A stretch of DNA of 60,832 bases from [Eubacterium] yurii (GCA_900167215.1 FUZS01000004.1:1-60832); one strand, 5' to 3'. Positions 36,108 to 46,351 are shown, numbered from the stretch's first letter. Notes: generated by a model not told the origin, from the sequence alone. Numbers and translations: made by a program.

Positions 36108-36231
36108 ATACTAAAATTCAATAAAATAATGGATGATATATTTTAGAATATTTATAATAATGTTATAAAGTCCAATTTAATTTCAATTAAATACTCAAGG
36201 ACATATCCGTAGATTGAACGGATAATAGTAT
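36108..36231 (+). repeat. Element A copy (124 bp)
   Basis: ATACTAAAATTCAATAAAAT to GGATAATAGTAT, 20 bp after the ilvD stop. Confidence 0.78.
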
Positions 36232-36264
36232 TAAAAATTACCAATAACTAAAATATATTGCAAA

Positions 36265-36308
36265 TAAGAAAGAGAAGTAAGGGGTATAACCGATACTTCT
36301 CTTTCTTA
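36265..36308. terminator. Strong hairpin between two element A copies
   Basis: TAAGAAAGAGAAGTA pairs perfectly with TACTTCTCTTTCTTA around a 14-nt loop. No clean T run follows, because an element A begins at its last base. It may be the old ilvD terminator with its U tract lost to the insertion. Confidence 0.5.
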
Positions 36309-36433
36309 TACTATTATCTATTTAATCTATGGATAATTTTCATTAATTATTTTTAAAAAATAGTAAATGCTATATGGCTTTATTATAAATGTACTGAAAA
36401 TACTTTATCCACTATTCTATTAGATTTTAGTAT
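36308..36433 (-). repeat. Element A copy, reverse orientation
   Basis: ATACTATTATCTATTTAATC at the left and TTAGATTTTAGTAT at the right. It forms an inverted pair with the copy at 36108-36231. Confidence 0.78.
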
Positions 36434-36473
36434 TACATAGAAATAAGAAAGACATAATACTTGATACTACTAC

Positions 36474-36594
36474 TGCTAATAATAAAAACCTATAAAAAAG
36501 CCTTGTAATTTTATTACAGCAATATTATTGATAATCAACAAAAGAAATAATTTGCTGAAATAACAATCTTGGCATTATAAATGGTGATTAGTAT
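36474..36594 (-). repeat. Element B copy, reverse orientation
   Basis: The left part AAAAACCTATAAAAAAGCC and the right end CATTATAAATGGTGATTAGT match element B read from the other strand. Confidence 0.7.
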
Positions 36595-36713
36595 AAATAT
36601 AATAAAATAACGGATAAAATATTTTTACTGCATTTATAATAAAGTGATACATAATATAGTATTTTTGAAAAACTGTTGATAAATATTGTCCATAGATTAA
36701 GTAGATACAGCAT
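36590..36713 (+). repeat. Element A copy abutting element B
   Basis: AATATAATAAAATAACGGAT at the left and GATTAAGTAGATACAGCAT at the right. It shares its first bases with the end of the element B and stops 10 bp before the araC-type stop codon. Confidence 0.65.
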
Positions 36714-36722
36714 AAAGTTAAA

Positions 36723-37679
36723 TTAATTTTTTTTAGAACTGTACTTTTTTATGTCCTTGGGATAGATTCCCTTGTATTTTTTAAAGCAAGTGCTGAATTT
36801 ACTATGTGATGAATAGCCCACAGCTTCTGCTATATCCTGAATTTTAAGTGAGGAGTTCAACAGCAGAATCTCAGCCATATTCATCCGTCGTCTTTGAGTG
36901 TACTGCGTAATTGTGCATTGATATTTTTGCTTAAATAATCTTTTTAGCTTGGTACCGCTCATAGTGGATATCTTTTCCAAGGTTTTTTGTGAAATAGATA
37001 TAGCATAATGGTCGTCTATATAGTTGGCAACCATCTCCAAGGCTTCGTCATCTGCCATGGATATGGGATTGTTGTACTTATTTAAAAAGGCGTCTATCGT
37101 TATACTTAGCCACTCCTTTGCCTTTGATTCAAAAAATATTTCAGCGGCAGGAGATGTCATCTTGCAATTTAGTATATCCTTTGCAATTCTCTCCAAGGAT
37201 TTGTTTATAATAGCATTAGCATTGAAAAATAAGTTTTCATAATTGGAAACTTTGTCTTTGTAAGACGATAGACATTCATCTATCATGGCTTGCTTGAAGT
37301 TTATACCAACTCCCAAATATGGAGAGTTTTTATGCAGTATAAACCTATAGTTATTAGAATTTCTTGTATCTACAACATAGAGCGAGTTAGAAGAGAGATT
37401 TTGATAAGGATTGAAACTCTCTCCGTTTGCTGTAAGCAAATAAGAGGAGTAGACACAGTAGAAATTATCCAAGCCTCCAAAACTCCTGTGGATAATCTCA
37501 TTTTTTATAAAGACGTCGTGAATGTCAATTGTAAAATCTTTGCCTTCATAAAACCAATATAAGCCCTGTGCATCATCAGTATTAAAACAAAATGTATGCC
37601 CGACGGTGGAGTATTTTTTACTATCAATGCTTCCATTTGTAGAAAAAAAGTTCTTGACGAAGTTGTAAAAATCGCTCAT
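36723..37679 (-). CDS. AraC family transcriptional regulator
   Basis: 318 residues with a C-terminal pair of helix-turn-helix motifs (about 215-318; KLKRLFKQKYQCTITQYTQR and KIQDIAEAVGYSSHSKFSTC). The N-terminal half is a ligand-sensing domain of unknown specificity. The ATG at 37679 (MSDFYNF) follows AAAGGGTGG; the GTG at 37688 is part of that site. It is divergent from an ABC half-transporter pair and very likely controls it, a layout known for metal/siderophore transporters of the YbtPQ type. Confidence 0.87.
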   Translation of the reverse strand: MSDFYNFVKNFFSTNGSIDSKKYSTVGHTFCFNTDDAQGLYWFYEGKDFTIDIHDVFIKNEIIHRSFGGLDNFYCVYSSYLLTANGESFNPYQNLSSNSLYVVDTRNSNNYRFILHKNSPYLGVGINFKQAMIDECLSSYKDKVSNYENLFFNANAIINKSLERIAKDILNCKMTSPAAEIFFESKAKEWLSITIDAFLNKYNNPISMADDEALEMVANYIDDHYAISISQKTLEKISTMSGTKLKRLFKQKYQCTITQYTQRRRMNMAEILLLNSSLKIQDIAEAVGYSSHSKFSTCFKKYKGIYPKDIKKYSSKKN

Positions 37680-37720
37680 ATTTACCACCCTTTTATATTT
37701 TATCCCAAACGGACATTATC

Positions 37721-37872
37721 CTAAATAGACATTGTTTGTTATGTATAATTGATTGAACTTCTCATTTATTATATAATAAATAAAAGATAAAAACAAGTAC
37801 ATAGCTATCCAATGTTAAATAAACTTAAAGACTATTTCCTATGATAAGTCTAAATAGGATATTGTTTAGTTT
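37721..37872. promoter_or_regulatory. Direct-repeat operator candidates in the araC/ABC intergenic region
   Basis: CTAAATAGACATTGTTTGTT at 37721-37740 recurs as CTAAATAGGATATTGTTTAG (37850-37869) in the same orientation, one copy near each gene. AraC-family regulators usually bind such direct repeats, so these may be the regulator's sites. Confidence 0.45.
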
Positions 37873-37903
37873 ATAGAATTTAAATAAAAGGAGGCGTTAT
37901 TCA

Positions 37904-39661
37904 TTGAAAAATAAGAAAAAATCAATATTAAAAAGGCTACTGCCCTATGCCGGCAAAAAAGGAGTTTTGCTTTATATTGCCATGATTATGTCTGCTATTT
38001 CAGGTATTATGGTCTTGATGCCCATGGTTTTTATCCATAGAATTGTAAATAATTTAATCTTAAATGAAACGGCAAATTTTGTCTATGTAAGGGAAAATTC
38101 AATTTATGCGGCAGCTTTTGCTATCTCAGGCTTATTAATTTACCTTATAGGACTTATATTGTCACATATTTTTGCATTTGAAGTGGAGGACAATATAATT
38201 AAAACTTCGGTAAAAAAACTGATGAATAAACCTCTTGGATACTTTGACAACAAAGAAAGCGGAAAGATAAGAAATGTTATTGTATCCGGAGCTGCTGAAA
38301 CTCACTCTTTTTTAGCACATCAACTTCCCGACATGGCGATGACAATCATATCGCCAATAGTTCTGCTTGTGTTTTTCTTTATTTTTGATTGGAAATTGGG
38401 GCTTGCAAGTATGTTGCCTATGATTATCGGCATGATACTAATGTCAGCTATGATGACAGCTGAAGCCAAGAAAATGAAAGATGAGTATTATACCGAGCTT
38501 TCCGATTTATCTTCTCAGACTGTGGAATATGTCAGAGGCATTCCTGTGGTGAAGACATTTGCACAAAGTGTCGAAAGCTTTGATAAGTTATATTCATTAA
38601 TTATTAAAATGAAGGATACTGTACTTAAGCTTACAATGAGCTATATGAATAAGATGGCGTGGTTTGAAACTGTCTCCACATCCACAGCATTTTTCTTAGT
38701 ACCTGTAGTTTTACTTTTAATAAAATTTAATGGCAACTTAGCTAACGTTGTTGCAAATTCGGTTATTTATTTTCTGATAGGACCGGCATTTTCCGTTTTT
38801 ATTATGAGAACGGCGGCAATTACACAATTTAGCTATTTTGCAGAGCTTGCCTTGGACAAGATTGAAAATATACTTGAATTTGATGATTTTATTTATGGAG
38901 ATAAGACAAGCTCTGATATTGGAATCGAGTTTAAAAATGTAAGCTTTTCTTACAGTGATGAAAACGTCTTGGACAATATTTCCTTTAAAGTAAACAAGGG
39001 GGAACAAGTCGCTTTAGTTGGTGTGTCAGGCAGTGGTAAGACTACCATAGCAAGGCTTGCTGCAAGATTTTATGACATTAAGTCAGGTGAAATTTTAATT
39101 GGTGGAATTAATATAAAGGATTTTGATAAAAAAGCCTTGATGAAAAAAATTGCCTTTGTTTTCCAAAATGCCAAACTATTTAAAATGAGCCTAAGGGATA
39201 ATCTCCTAATCGGAAAGAAAGATGCGACAGATGAAGAGATAGAAAACGCCTTGCTTAATTCAGGAAGTAAAGAGATAATCAAAGGCTTAGAAAAAGGCCT
39301 TGACACTGTTTACGGAACAAGAGGCACATATTTTTCCGGCGGAGAGGCTCAAAGAATCTCTATAGCAAGAGCCTTTCTCAAAAATGCTGATATTATCATT
39401 TTGGATGAGGCGACAGCCTTTGCAGATCCTGAAAACGAACATATAATTCAGGAGTCTTTTAAGAAGCTGTCAAAGGACAAGACGACGCTGATGATTGCTC
39501 ACAGACTGTCTACCGTAGTAGATGTGGACAGGATACTCGTCATAGAAAAAGGTAAAATCGTAGAAGAGGGCAAACACTCAGATTTGATAGCTATAAACAG
39601 TCATTATAAGAAACTTTGGGATGAGTACCAAAAATCTGTAAATTGGAAGATAGGAGGTTAG
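37904..39661 (+). CDS. ABC transporter, fused permease/ATPase, first half
   Basis: 585 residues: six membrane helices (about 20-310) then an ATPase with Walker A GVSGSGKTT, signature YFSGGEAQR and Walker B IIILDEATAF. The start is TTG, nine bases after AGGAGG. It is followed after 3 bp by a second fused half-transporter, so the two form a heterodimer. This layout under a divergent AraC gene is like the YbtP/YbtQ importers and related pairs. Direction of transport is not decidable from sequence. Confidence 0.88.
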   Translation: MKNKKKSILKRLLPYAGKKGVLLYIAMIMSAISGIMVLMPMVFIHRIVNNLILNETANFVYVRENSIYAAAFAISGLLIYLIGLILSHIFAFEVEDNIIKTSVKKLMNKPLGYFDNKESGKIRNVIVSGAAETHSFLAHQLPDMAMTIISPIVLLVFFFIFDWKLGLASMLPMIIGMILMSAMMTAEAKKMKDEYYTELSDLSSQTVEYVRGIPVVKTFAQSVESFDKLYSLIIKMKDTVLKLTMSYMNKMAWFETVSTSTAFFLVPVVLLLIKFNGNLANVVANSVIYFLIGPAFSVFIMRTAAITQFSYFAELALDKIENILEFDDFIYGDKTSSDIGIEFKNVSFSYSDENVLDNISFKVNKGEQVALVGVSGSGKTTIARLAARFYDIKSGEILIGGINIKDFDKKALMKKIAFVFQNAKLFKMSLRDNLLIGKKDATDEEIENALLNSGSKEIIKGLEKGLDTVYGTRGTYFSGGEAQRISIARAFLKNADIIILDEATAFADPENEHIIQESFKKLSKDKTTLMIAHRLSTVVDVDRILVIEKGKIVEEGKHSDLIAINSHYKKLWDEYQKSVNWKIGG

Positions 39662-39664
39662 GAT

Positions 39665-41389
39665 ATGGTTTCTTATTTTATGAAACGATACGCCATGTCG
39701 GAAAAAGGAGCTATTAACTTAAAAAAAGCAATCATTTCACATACCTTTGTTAATATAACAAAATTATTTCCACCGATGATTGCCTTTATGTTTTTGTTTC
39801 AGAATATAGGAATTTTAAAGGGTATTGGAACTTATAAATTTAACTTGCTTCATTACCTTATATTAATTGCAGTGATGATGGTGGTGATGTTTTTTATTTC
39901 AAGGTGGGATTATGTAAGACTATACACTAATGTGTATAATGAGAGTGCAAATTCAAGGATTGATATAGCAGAAAGATTGAAGAAACTGCCTCTTTCCTAT
40001 TTTGGAAAAAGAGATTTGACAGATCTTGCGGAAACTATGATGAATGATATGAATTTATATGAAACGATATTTTCACATGCTGTACCACAAATGTATTCTA
40101 CTGCTATTTCCACAGCTGTCATTGTTTTAATGTTACTTATCTATAAGCCTAAATTAGCTTTTGCAGCATTGTGGGTGATACCTATTTCGCTTTTAATAAT
40201 GCTTTTATCAAGAAAAAGTCAGCAAAAAGTAGTGCAAGATTGGGTAGATGATAATCGCAAGGTTTTTGACGATTTGCAGGAAAAAATAGAGCAAATAGAT
40301 CAAATAAAATCTTATAACTTAGAAGAGCAAATGCTAAGTGATTTTTTTGAAAAATTAGATGTGTCCACAAGACAAAAAACCAAGGGAGAAATTGTTGCCG
40401 GAATACTTACAGGAATAGCTACCGCAATATTAAAGCTTGGTATTATAAGCGTTGCCGTTATCGGAGTAAATATGCTTGTATCAGGTGAGATAAACGTACT
40501 TATCTATATAGTTTTTTTAATGCTTACAACGAGTATTTATCTTCCGATAGAGGGTATAATCACCTTTATGTCTATGATAACTATGCTTGACGTCGTGGTT
40601 GGAAGAATAAAGGAAATAAAAACTATCCCCGTTCAAGAGGGCAAAAAGAATATGAAACCTAAGAATTATGATATTGAATTTAAGGACGTTTATTTCGGAT
40701 ATGACGATTACTCTGTAATAAACGGTGTGAGTTTTATAGCAAAGCAGGGTGAAATCACAGCTTTAATCGGTTCAAGCGGAAGCGGAAAAACGACTCTTAG
40801 CAAACTTGCCGCAAGATTTTGGGATATAGACAAGGGAAAGATTTTGATAGGCACGGAAGATATAAGCAAGGTTGATCCTGAAACTCTACTTAAAAACTTT
40901 TCCATAGTATTTCAAGATGTAATCCTCTTTAATTCAAGCATAAAGGACAATATTAAAATCGGCAAAAAGAACGCTACAGACGAGGAAGTAATAAGGGCGG
41001 CTAAAATAGCCAGATGCTATGATTTTATAGATAAGATGCCGGATGGAATAGATACGATGATAGGGGAAAACGGACAGAGACTTTCCGGTGGAGAAAGGCA
41101 AAGAATATCCATAGCAAGAGCTATATTAAAAGACGCACCAATTATACTGCTTGACGAGGCTACAGCATCTCTTGATGTCGAAAATGAAAGCCTGATTCAA
41201 GAAGCTCTGTCTGAACTGATAAGAGAAAAAACAGTTATAGTCATTGCACATAGATTAAGAACTATAAGAAATGCAAATAAAATAGTCTTGTTAAATGCCG
41301 GCAAAATAGAGGCGGTCGGTACAGATGAAGAGCTCTGCAAAAGCTCAGGATTTTATAAGGCTATGCTTGAAAAGTCAAATATTTTGTGA
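39665..41389 (+). CDS. ABC transporter, fused permease/ATPase, second half
   Basis: 574 residues with six membrane helices and an ATPase domain: Walker A GSSGSGKTT, signature RLSGGERQR, Walker B IILLDEATAS. The ATG follows GGAGG that overlaps the end of the previous gene. Partner of the preceding half-transporter. The transcript ends at a strong terminator 65 bp downstream. Confidence 0.88.
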   Translation: MVSYFMKRYAMSEKGAINLKKAIISHTFVNITKLFPPMIAFMFLFQNIGILKGIGTYKFNLLHYLILIAVMMVVMFFISRWDYVRLYTNVYNESANSRIDIAERLKKLPLSYFGKRDLTDLAETMMNDMNLYETIFSHAVPQMYSTAISTAVIVLMLLIYKPKLAFAALWVIPISLLIMLLSRKSQQKVVQDWVDDNRKVFDDLQEKIEQIDQIKSYNLEEQMLSDFFEKLDVSTRQKTKGEIVAGILTGIATAILKLGIISVAVIGVNMLVSGEINVLIYIVFLMLTTSIYLPIEGIITFMSMITMLDVVVGRIKEIKTIPVQEGKKNMKPKNYDIEFKDVYFGYDDYSVINGVSFIAKQGEITALIGSSGSGKTTLSKLAARFWDIDKGKILIGTEDISKVDPETLLKNFSIVFQDVILFNSSIKDNIKIGKKNATDEEVIRAAKIARCYDFIDKMPDGIDTMIGENGQRLSGGERQRISIARAILKDAPIILLDEATASLDVENESLIQEALSELIREKTVIVIAHRLRTIRNANKIVLLNAGKIEAVGTDEELCKSSGFYKAMLEKSNIL

Positions 41390-41452
41390 AGATTACCTAT
41401 ATAATATGTCTGATTTTTTAAAATTTCAACTTTATCACTTTTAAGATACTGC

Positions 41453-41501
41453 AATCACCTTGTAAAGTTATAATATAATGACTTCACAAGGTGATTTTTT
41501 T
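41453..41501 (+). terminator. Terminator of the ABC transporter operon
   Basis: AATCACCTTGT (41453-41463) pairs perfectly with ACAAGGTGATT (41486-41496), followed by T5. Confidence 0.88.
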
Positions 41502-41578
41502 AATTCATCTTTCATATCTTAATGTTCTTAAATTTTGTAGTAATTACAATCAAGACTAATAAGCGAGATTATTGTTTT

Positions 41579-41694
41579 ATACTAAACACCATTTATAATG
41601 TCAAGATTATTATTTTACTAAATTATGCGTTTTGTATATTATCAATAATTTTTCTGTAATCAAATTACGTGGCTTTTTGATAAGTTTTTAGTAT
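41579..41694 (+). repeat. Element B, full copy (116 bp)
   Basis: ATACTAAACACCATTTATAA to GATAAGTTTTTAGTAT; same length and block order as the copies at 10010 and 51680. Confidence 0.8.
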
Positions 41695-41979
41695 TAATTT
41701 AAAACTTTTTATGATATAATTGTTTAAAGCAAGATATTTTGCAGCATTAATCAGACAAGTCTAATTTTTTAACATATGATTATATGCTCAATTAATTATC
41801 ATACAACTTATTTAACAAACAACTATAAACTTGTATTTACAATAATTTAAAGATAATTAATATTTAAATACATTATTTAATAGTTTATGTAAAAAAGATT
41901 TTGATTAATTATACTTAGATTTATTAAATAATGAAAATATCAGTAGATTATATTTATATACTAAAGAAGGTGATGATGT
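41695..41979. other. AT-rich leader before the MacB-like gene
   Basis: No gene, repeat or strong promoter recognised. Confidence 0.3.
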
Positions 41980-42594
41980 ATGAAACTTGTATGGAAGGTA
42001 ATAAGCATTGCAATAGCTGTTGCAATAGTGGGAATAGTTTTTTTCAAAAGCGAGATAATACCCGATGACTATGTGGTGGTAACCGATGAAAAGAGCTTTA
42101 CCCTTGAAGAACTGCTTAAAAATCAGGAAGACTCAAACTCGTTCAGCTATGAAATACCTGTTTTCAAAGAAGTACAGGCAAATAATATAGTCAGCATCTC
42201 CATAGTCAATTATACAAATGAGCAACTTCGTTCTATCAAAAAAATTGCCATGACTGAAGGCAGATTTTTTTCCAAGGAAGACGACATGCAAAACCACTGC
42301 CTTATAAGTGAGGCAACATCACAAATCTACTTTAAGGGCTCTAATTCAGCAGTGGACAAAAATATAAACATAGGCGGAAGAGATTGTAAGATAATAGGAG
42401 TGTATAAGGGCGAGCCCAACAACAAGAACGCAATGTATCTATACTTAAGCCAGAACTCAAAAATACCTGACGTATCCGGCATTAAGAGTATATATCTGAA
42501 AATGGACAAGACAGCTTCTTACGATGAACAGATAAATAAATTTTTACAACTATTTAACAGAAAACAAGAAGATATTACGATAGTTAAGAGATAA
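41980..42594 (+). CDS. Anchored protein with MacB-like extracytoplasmic domain
   Basis: 204 residues: one N-terminal membrane helix (about 4-23) and an outside domain resembling the periplasmic-core domain of MacB/FtsX-type permeases (EGRFFSKEDDMQNHCLISEA and the later GGRDCKIIGVYKG). The three further membrane helices of a MacB permease are missing, and no ABC ATPase lies nearby. It may be a remnant or a stand-alone sensor/adaptor. AAGGTGATG precedes the ATG. It lies 40 bp ahead of lon, possibly one transcript. Confidence 0.6.
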   Translation: MKLVWKVISIAIAVAIVGIVFFKSEIIPDDYVVVTDEKSFTLEELLKNQEDSNSFSYEIPVFKEVQANNIVSISIVNYTNEQLRSIKKIAMTEGRFFSKEDDMQNHCLISEATSQIYFKGSNSAVDKNINIGGRDCKIIGVYKGEPNNKNAMYLYLSQNSKIPDVSGIKSIYLKMDKTASYDEQINKFLQLFNRKQEDITIVKR

Positions 42595-42634
42595 AAAAGG
42601 GTATATAAGATATGAAGCGGAAAGGATGGTTTAA

Positions 42635-45154
42635 TTGGAACAAAATACAATATATACTAAAATCCCGTTGATAGTAACTTCGGGATTTGCTATTTTCCCA
42701 TATACAACTATGCAGATGGACGTAGGTAGAGAAAAGTCAGTCCAAGCTGTGGAAGAAGCTATGGCAAACAACAAAAAGATAATAATTGCCATACAAAAAA
42801 ATATGGACGTGGATGAAATCAAAAACATCGACGAATTGCATGAGATAGGAATAATATGTAATATAAAACAAATTTTAAGACTCCAAGGCAGCGTAGTAAG
42901 AGTGCTGATTGAAGGAGAAAACAGATGTATAATTTCAAAACTCTATCAAGATGAAAATTATTTAGAAGCAGATGCGCAGGAAGTAAGAAACAAGGATGAA
43001 GTCAGCTTTGAACAAACTGCATACATCCGTACATCTATAGAGATACTCGAAGAATACATTGAGCTTAGGACAAGAAATGTACAAGACACTGTTAATATGC
43101 TCAAAGAGATAAAATCCGCAGGTAGATTTTGCGATATAGCGTCAACTTATCTACCCTTTTCTTTCTCACAAAGGTTGGATATACTCTTTGAGCTTGACGA
43201 GACTAAGAGGATAAAACTGCTTTACGATATGCTTGTTGATGAGTCTAAGATTGCAAAGATAGAGCAAAAAATCCACCGTCAAATCAGGCGTGAGATGACA
43301 AAAAACGAGAGAATACACTATCTTAGAAATCAGCTTGACGCCATAAACAAAGAGCTTGGGCAGTTTGGCGAGGGTAACAGCTCAAAGGTCGAAAAATACA
43401 GAGAAGAGCTTAAAAAGCTCAATATAAGCGACACTATAAAAGAAAAGATAGAAAAAGAAATATCAAAACTTGAAAGAGAGAACAAATACAGCTCTGAGGC
43501 TGAGGTGAGTCGAAACTATATAGAAACCTTCTTCTCACTGCCTTGGGACAAACAAACCGACGAAAAAATAGACCTCAAATACTGCGAAGAGATACTTGAC
43601 TCTGAGCATTTCGGCATGGAAAAAGTAAAAGACAGGATAGTGGAATATCTTGCTGTCAAAAAAATCTCCAAAAATCTCAAATCTCCTATCATATGTTTTG
43701 TAGGCCCTCCGGGGGTTGGAAAGACTTCCATAGCAAAATCCATAGCAAAGTCTGTAAATAGAAAGTTTGCAAGGATATCACTGGGCGGAGTAAGAGACGA
43801 GGCTGAGATAAGAGGTCATAGACGTACCTATATAGGAGCTATACCCGGCAGAATAATCAACACGCTTATAGAAGTTAAGTCGAATAATCCTGTCATACTT
43901 CTTGATGAGATAGACAAGATGTCACAAGACTACAAGGGCTCTGTAGAGTCTGCTATGCTTGAGGTGCTTGACCCTGAGCAAAACAAGACATTTACAGATC
44001 ACTACTTGGAGTATGAATTTGACCTGTCAAAAGTGATGTTCATAACTACTGCAAACACTCTTGACAGCATACCAAGACCGCTGATAGACAGAATGGAAAT
44101 TATAAGACTCAGCGGATATACTGAACAGGAAAAATTAGAAATAGCAAAGAGATATCTCTTGCCGAAACAGATAAAAGAGCATAATTTCAAGCAAGACTTC
44201 ATCAAGATAAGCGATGATGTCATGCAAAAAATAATTACTAATTTCACCAGAGAATCAGGAGTCAGAGGCTTAGAGCAAAAAATTGCCACAATATGCAGAA
44301 AGATTGCCAAGAAAAAGGTGCTTTCTCCAAGAATGAGGTCAGTAACGATAAAAGCTGATGACTTGACAGAATTCTTAGGTAAGGAAGTGTTTAAATTTGA
44401 AGTTGCAAATAAACAGCCTCAAGTAGGTATAGTAAGAGGTCTTGCATGGACTCAGGTAGGTGGCGATACCTTATCTGTAGAAGTAAATGTGATGAACGGT
44501 AACGGCAAGATAGAGCTTACAGGTAAACTTGGCGATGTGATGAAAGAATCTGCAAAGACAGGACTAAGCTATGTACGTTCAATAAGCGAAAAGTACAAAA
44601 TAGATCCTGACTTTTACAAAAACAAGGACATCCACATTCACATACCAGAAGGCGCAACTCCTAAGGACGGACCGTCAGCAGGTGTTACAATGGCTACAGC
44701 TATAGTGTCAGCTCTTGCAAATATTAAGGTAAGAGAGGACATAGCTATGACAGGAGAGATAACACTGCGTGGCAGAGTGCTGCCGGTAGGCGGAATAAAA
44801 GAAAAGTTCCTTGCGGCACACAGAGCAGGAATATACAATATAATCTTGCCGAGTGAAAATGAAAAAGACATTGAAGACCTGCCAAAGGAAATAAGGGAGC
44901 AGATGACATTTACCCTTGCTGAAGATATGGAAACTGTACTTGATATGGCGCTTGTCAAAGAAGAAGCTGTAAAAGATACTAAGAAAGAAGTTGCAACAGC
45001 TAAGGATAGTAAAGCAGGTATTGAAAATAAAAAAGTTACAGTTGGAAAAACAACAGCAAAAAAACAGATAAAGGAAGTAAAAAGCAAAAAATCAGTTTCT
45101 AAAAAAGCAACTGATAAAAAACCTGCTTCAAAAAAATCTTCAACAAAAAAATAA
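42635..45154 (+). CDS. lon: ATP-dependent protease Lon with basic tail
   Basis: 839 residues. The N-terminal substrate-binding domain (about 8-200) and coiled coil (205-290) are followed by the AAA+ domain (Walker A GPPGVGKT 357-364, Walker B VILLDEID) and the protease domain with the Ser-Lys dyad S681 (PKDGPSAG) and K724 ([12 protein letters not shown]). The start is TTG after AAAGGA; no better ATG exists. After the protease domain there is an unusual tail of about 50 residues, very rich in Lys ([20 protein letters not shown]). Such a tail is not part of standard Lon and could bind nucleic acid or polyphosphate. Confidence 0.93.
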   Translation: MEQNTIYTKIPLIVTSGFAIFPYTTMQMDVGREKSVQAVEEAMANNKKIIIAIQKNMDVDEIKNIDELHEIGIICNIKQILRLQGSVVRVLIEGENRCIISKLYQDENYLEADAQEVRNKDEVSFEQTAYIRTSIEILEEYIELRTRNVQDTVNMLKEIKSAGRFCDIASTYLPFSFSQRLDILFELDETKRIKLLYDMLVDESKIAKIEQKIHRQIRREMTKNERIHYLRNQLDAINKELGQFGEGNSSKVEKYREELKKLNISDTIKEKIEKEISKLERENKYSSEAEVSRNYIETFFSLPWDKQTDEKIDLKYCEEILDSEHFGMEKVKDRIVEYLAVKKISKNLKSPIICFVGPPGVGKTSIAKSIAKSVNRKFARISLGGVRDEAEIRGHRRTYIGAIPGRIINTLIEVKSNNPVILLDEIDKMSQDYKGSVESAMLEVLDPEQNKTFTDHYLEYEFDLSKVMFITTANTLDSIPRPLIDRMEIIRLSGYTEQEKLEIAKRYLLPKQIKEHNFKQDFIKISDDVMQKIITNFTRESGVRGLEQKIATICRKIAKKKVLSPRMRSVTIKADDLTEFLGKEVFKFEVANKQPQVGIVRGLAWTQVGGDTLSVEVNVMNGNGKIELTGKLGDVMKESAKTGLSYVRSISEKYKIDPDFYKNKDIHIHIPEGATPKDGPSAGVTMATAIVSALANIKVREDIAMTGEITLRGRVLPVGGIKEKFLAAHRAGIYNIILPSENEKDIEDLPKEIREQMTFTLAEDMETVLDMALVKEEAVKDTKKEVATAKDSKAGIENKKVTVGKTTAKKQIKEVKSKKSVSKKATDKKPASKKSSTKK

Positions 45155-45156
45155 TA

Positions 45157-45280
45157 ATGCTAAAATCTAATAGAATAACAGATAAATTTTTCTATGCATT
45201 TACAATAAAGTCATCAAAAATATAATAATTTTTAAAACTATTAATGAAAATTATCCATAGCTTAAATAGAGTTTAGAATA
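45157..45280 (+). repeat. Element A copy
   Basis: AATGCTAAAATCTAATAGAA at the left and TTAAATAGAGTTTAGAATA at the right. It begins two bases after the lon stop codon. Confidence 0.72.
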
Positions 45281-45420
45281 AAATAAAGATATAAGATTAT
45301 ACAGTCATATGAGATTTATATTTTGCTATTTATAATAATATAAGCTCTTATATTATGACAAATATAAATACATGACATAAAAGTTGTGGATTTAAAAATG
45401 TTATTTGTATAAAACATGAA
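45281..45420. other. Spacer between element A and terminator
   Basis: No gene. It probably belongs to the original 3' untranslated part of lon. Confidence 0.3.
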
Positions 45421-45453
45421 AGTATATCCTTTTAAGTAGGGATATACTTTTTT
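45421..45453 (+). terminator. Probable lon terminator
   Basis: AGTATATCC pairs with GGATATACT, followed by T6. It lies 265 bp past the lon stop, apparently pushed away by the inserted element A. Confidence 0.75.
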
Positions 45454-45505
45454 CATTAAGCTGGTCGCACTATTGTGAGTTATTATCTATTGATGATAAA
45501 GCTAA

Positions 45506-45627
45506 TACTAAAATCTAATAAAATGATGGATAAAATATGTTTTATATCTTCATAATAAAGTTATAAGTCATATACTATTTTTTAAATTTTTAATAAAAAT
45601 TTTCCATAGATTAAATAGAATTAGTAT
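45506..45627 (+). repeat. Element A copy
   Basis: ATACTAAAATCTAATAAAAT to TTAAATAGAATTAGTAT; second A copy in the lon-cupin spacer. Confidence 0.78.
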
Positions 45628-45967
45628 AAGTGTAGCTTTTATGAAAGAGTAGTAAAGAAGTATAAGAAAAAATAAAAGTATAATAGTAACAAACATTTTA
45701 GCCACTATATTTTACTTACACTTTTAAGACTTTTGCTATAAACTGTTTAAATTTGTCAATAATTGGTAGAAAATGTATATGATATTAATTTTTATTTATA
45801 ATATGTTTTTTGACATATTCGTATAAGTAAAAATTTATAGTAATAGACATTAAAATTCTCTTTTTCACTCAAATAAGCTTGTGATATATCAAGCAAAATA
45901 TTTTTTAGATAAGGGATTTATGTCATTTATAATATAATTTAATTATTAATAAAAGGAGATATTTTCA
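45628..45967. other. AT-rich leader before the cupin gene
   Basis: No gene. A T/A-rich -10-like stretch (TTTATAATATAAT) ends about 20 bp before the cupin ribosome binding site; the -35 is unclear. Confidence 0.35.
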
Positions 45968-46306
45968 ATGAGCAAGATAATAAAAAATTTCCCGGTAGAA
46001 GAAGTTACAAACCTTGCAGGGCAAGTTAATATACAAGAAGGTCAGATAGTGAGCAAGACTCTTGCACAAAATAAGCATGTCAGCATAACAATCTTTGCCT
46101 TCGACAAGGACGAAGAGATAAGCACACACGACTCTGATGGCGACGCTATGGTCAATGTGCTTGAAGGCAAGGGAAAGTTTGTCATAGATGGTAAGGAATA
46201 TATAGTTTCTGCCGGAGAGAGCATAATAATGCCTTCAAGAAAGCCTCATAGCGTCTATGCTATAGAACAATTTAAGATGATGCTTGTGGTTGTATTCCCA
46301 AGCTAA
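45968..46306 (+). CDS. Small cupin-domain protein
   Basis: 112 residues forming one conserved beta-barrel. The cupin motif 1 is modified (ISTHDSDGDAMVNVLEGKGKF, with one His and acidic residues in place of the usual HxH), and motif 2 is AGESIIMPSRKPHSVYAIE. With only H-type ligands at two positions, metal binding is possible but not certain. AAAGGAGA precedes the ATG. Single-gene unit with its own terminator; function unknown. Confidence 0.82.
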   Translation: MSKIIKNFPVEEVTNLAGQVNIQEGQIVSKTLAQNKHVSITIFAFDKDEEISTHDSDGDAMVNVLEGKGKFVIDGKEYIVSAGESIIMPSRKPHSVYAIEQFKMMLVVVFPS

Positions 46307-46317
46307 GATTTATGATA

Positions 46318-46351
46318 AGGAGTCTGAATTAATTTTCAGGCTCCTATTTTT
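46318..46351 (+). terminator. Terminator of the cupin gene
   Basis: AGGAGTCTGAA pairs with TTCAGGCTCCT with one mismatch, followed by a T run. Confidence 0.8.

Noticed and set aside
45281-45453. Small RNA gene between lon and the cupin
   Set aside because: The terminator is strong but no promoter is seen between the element A and the hairpin; more simply the displaced end of the lon transcript.
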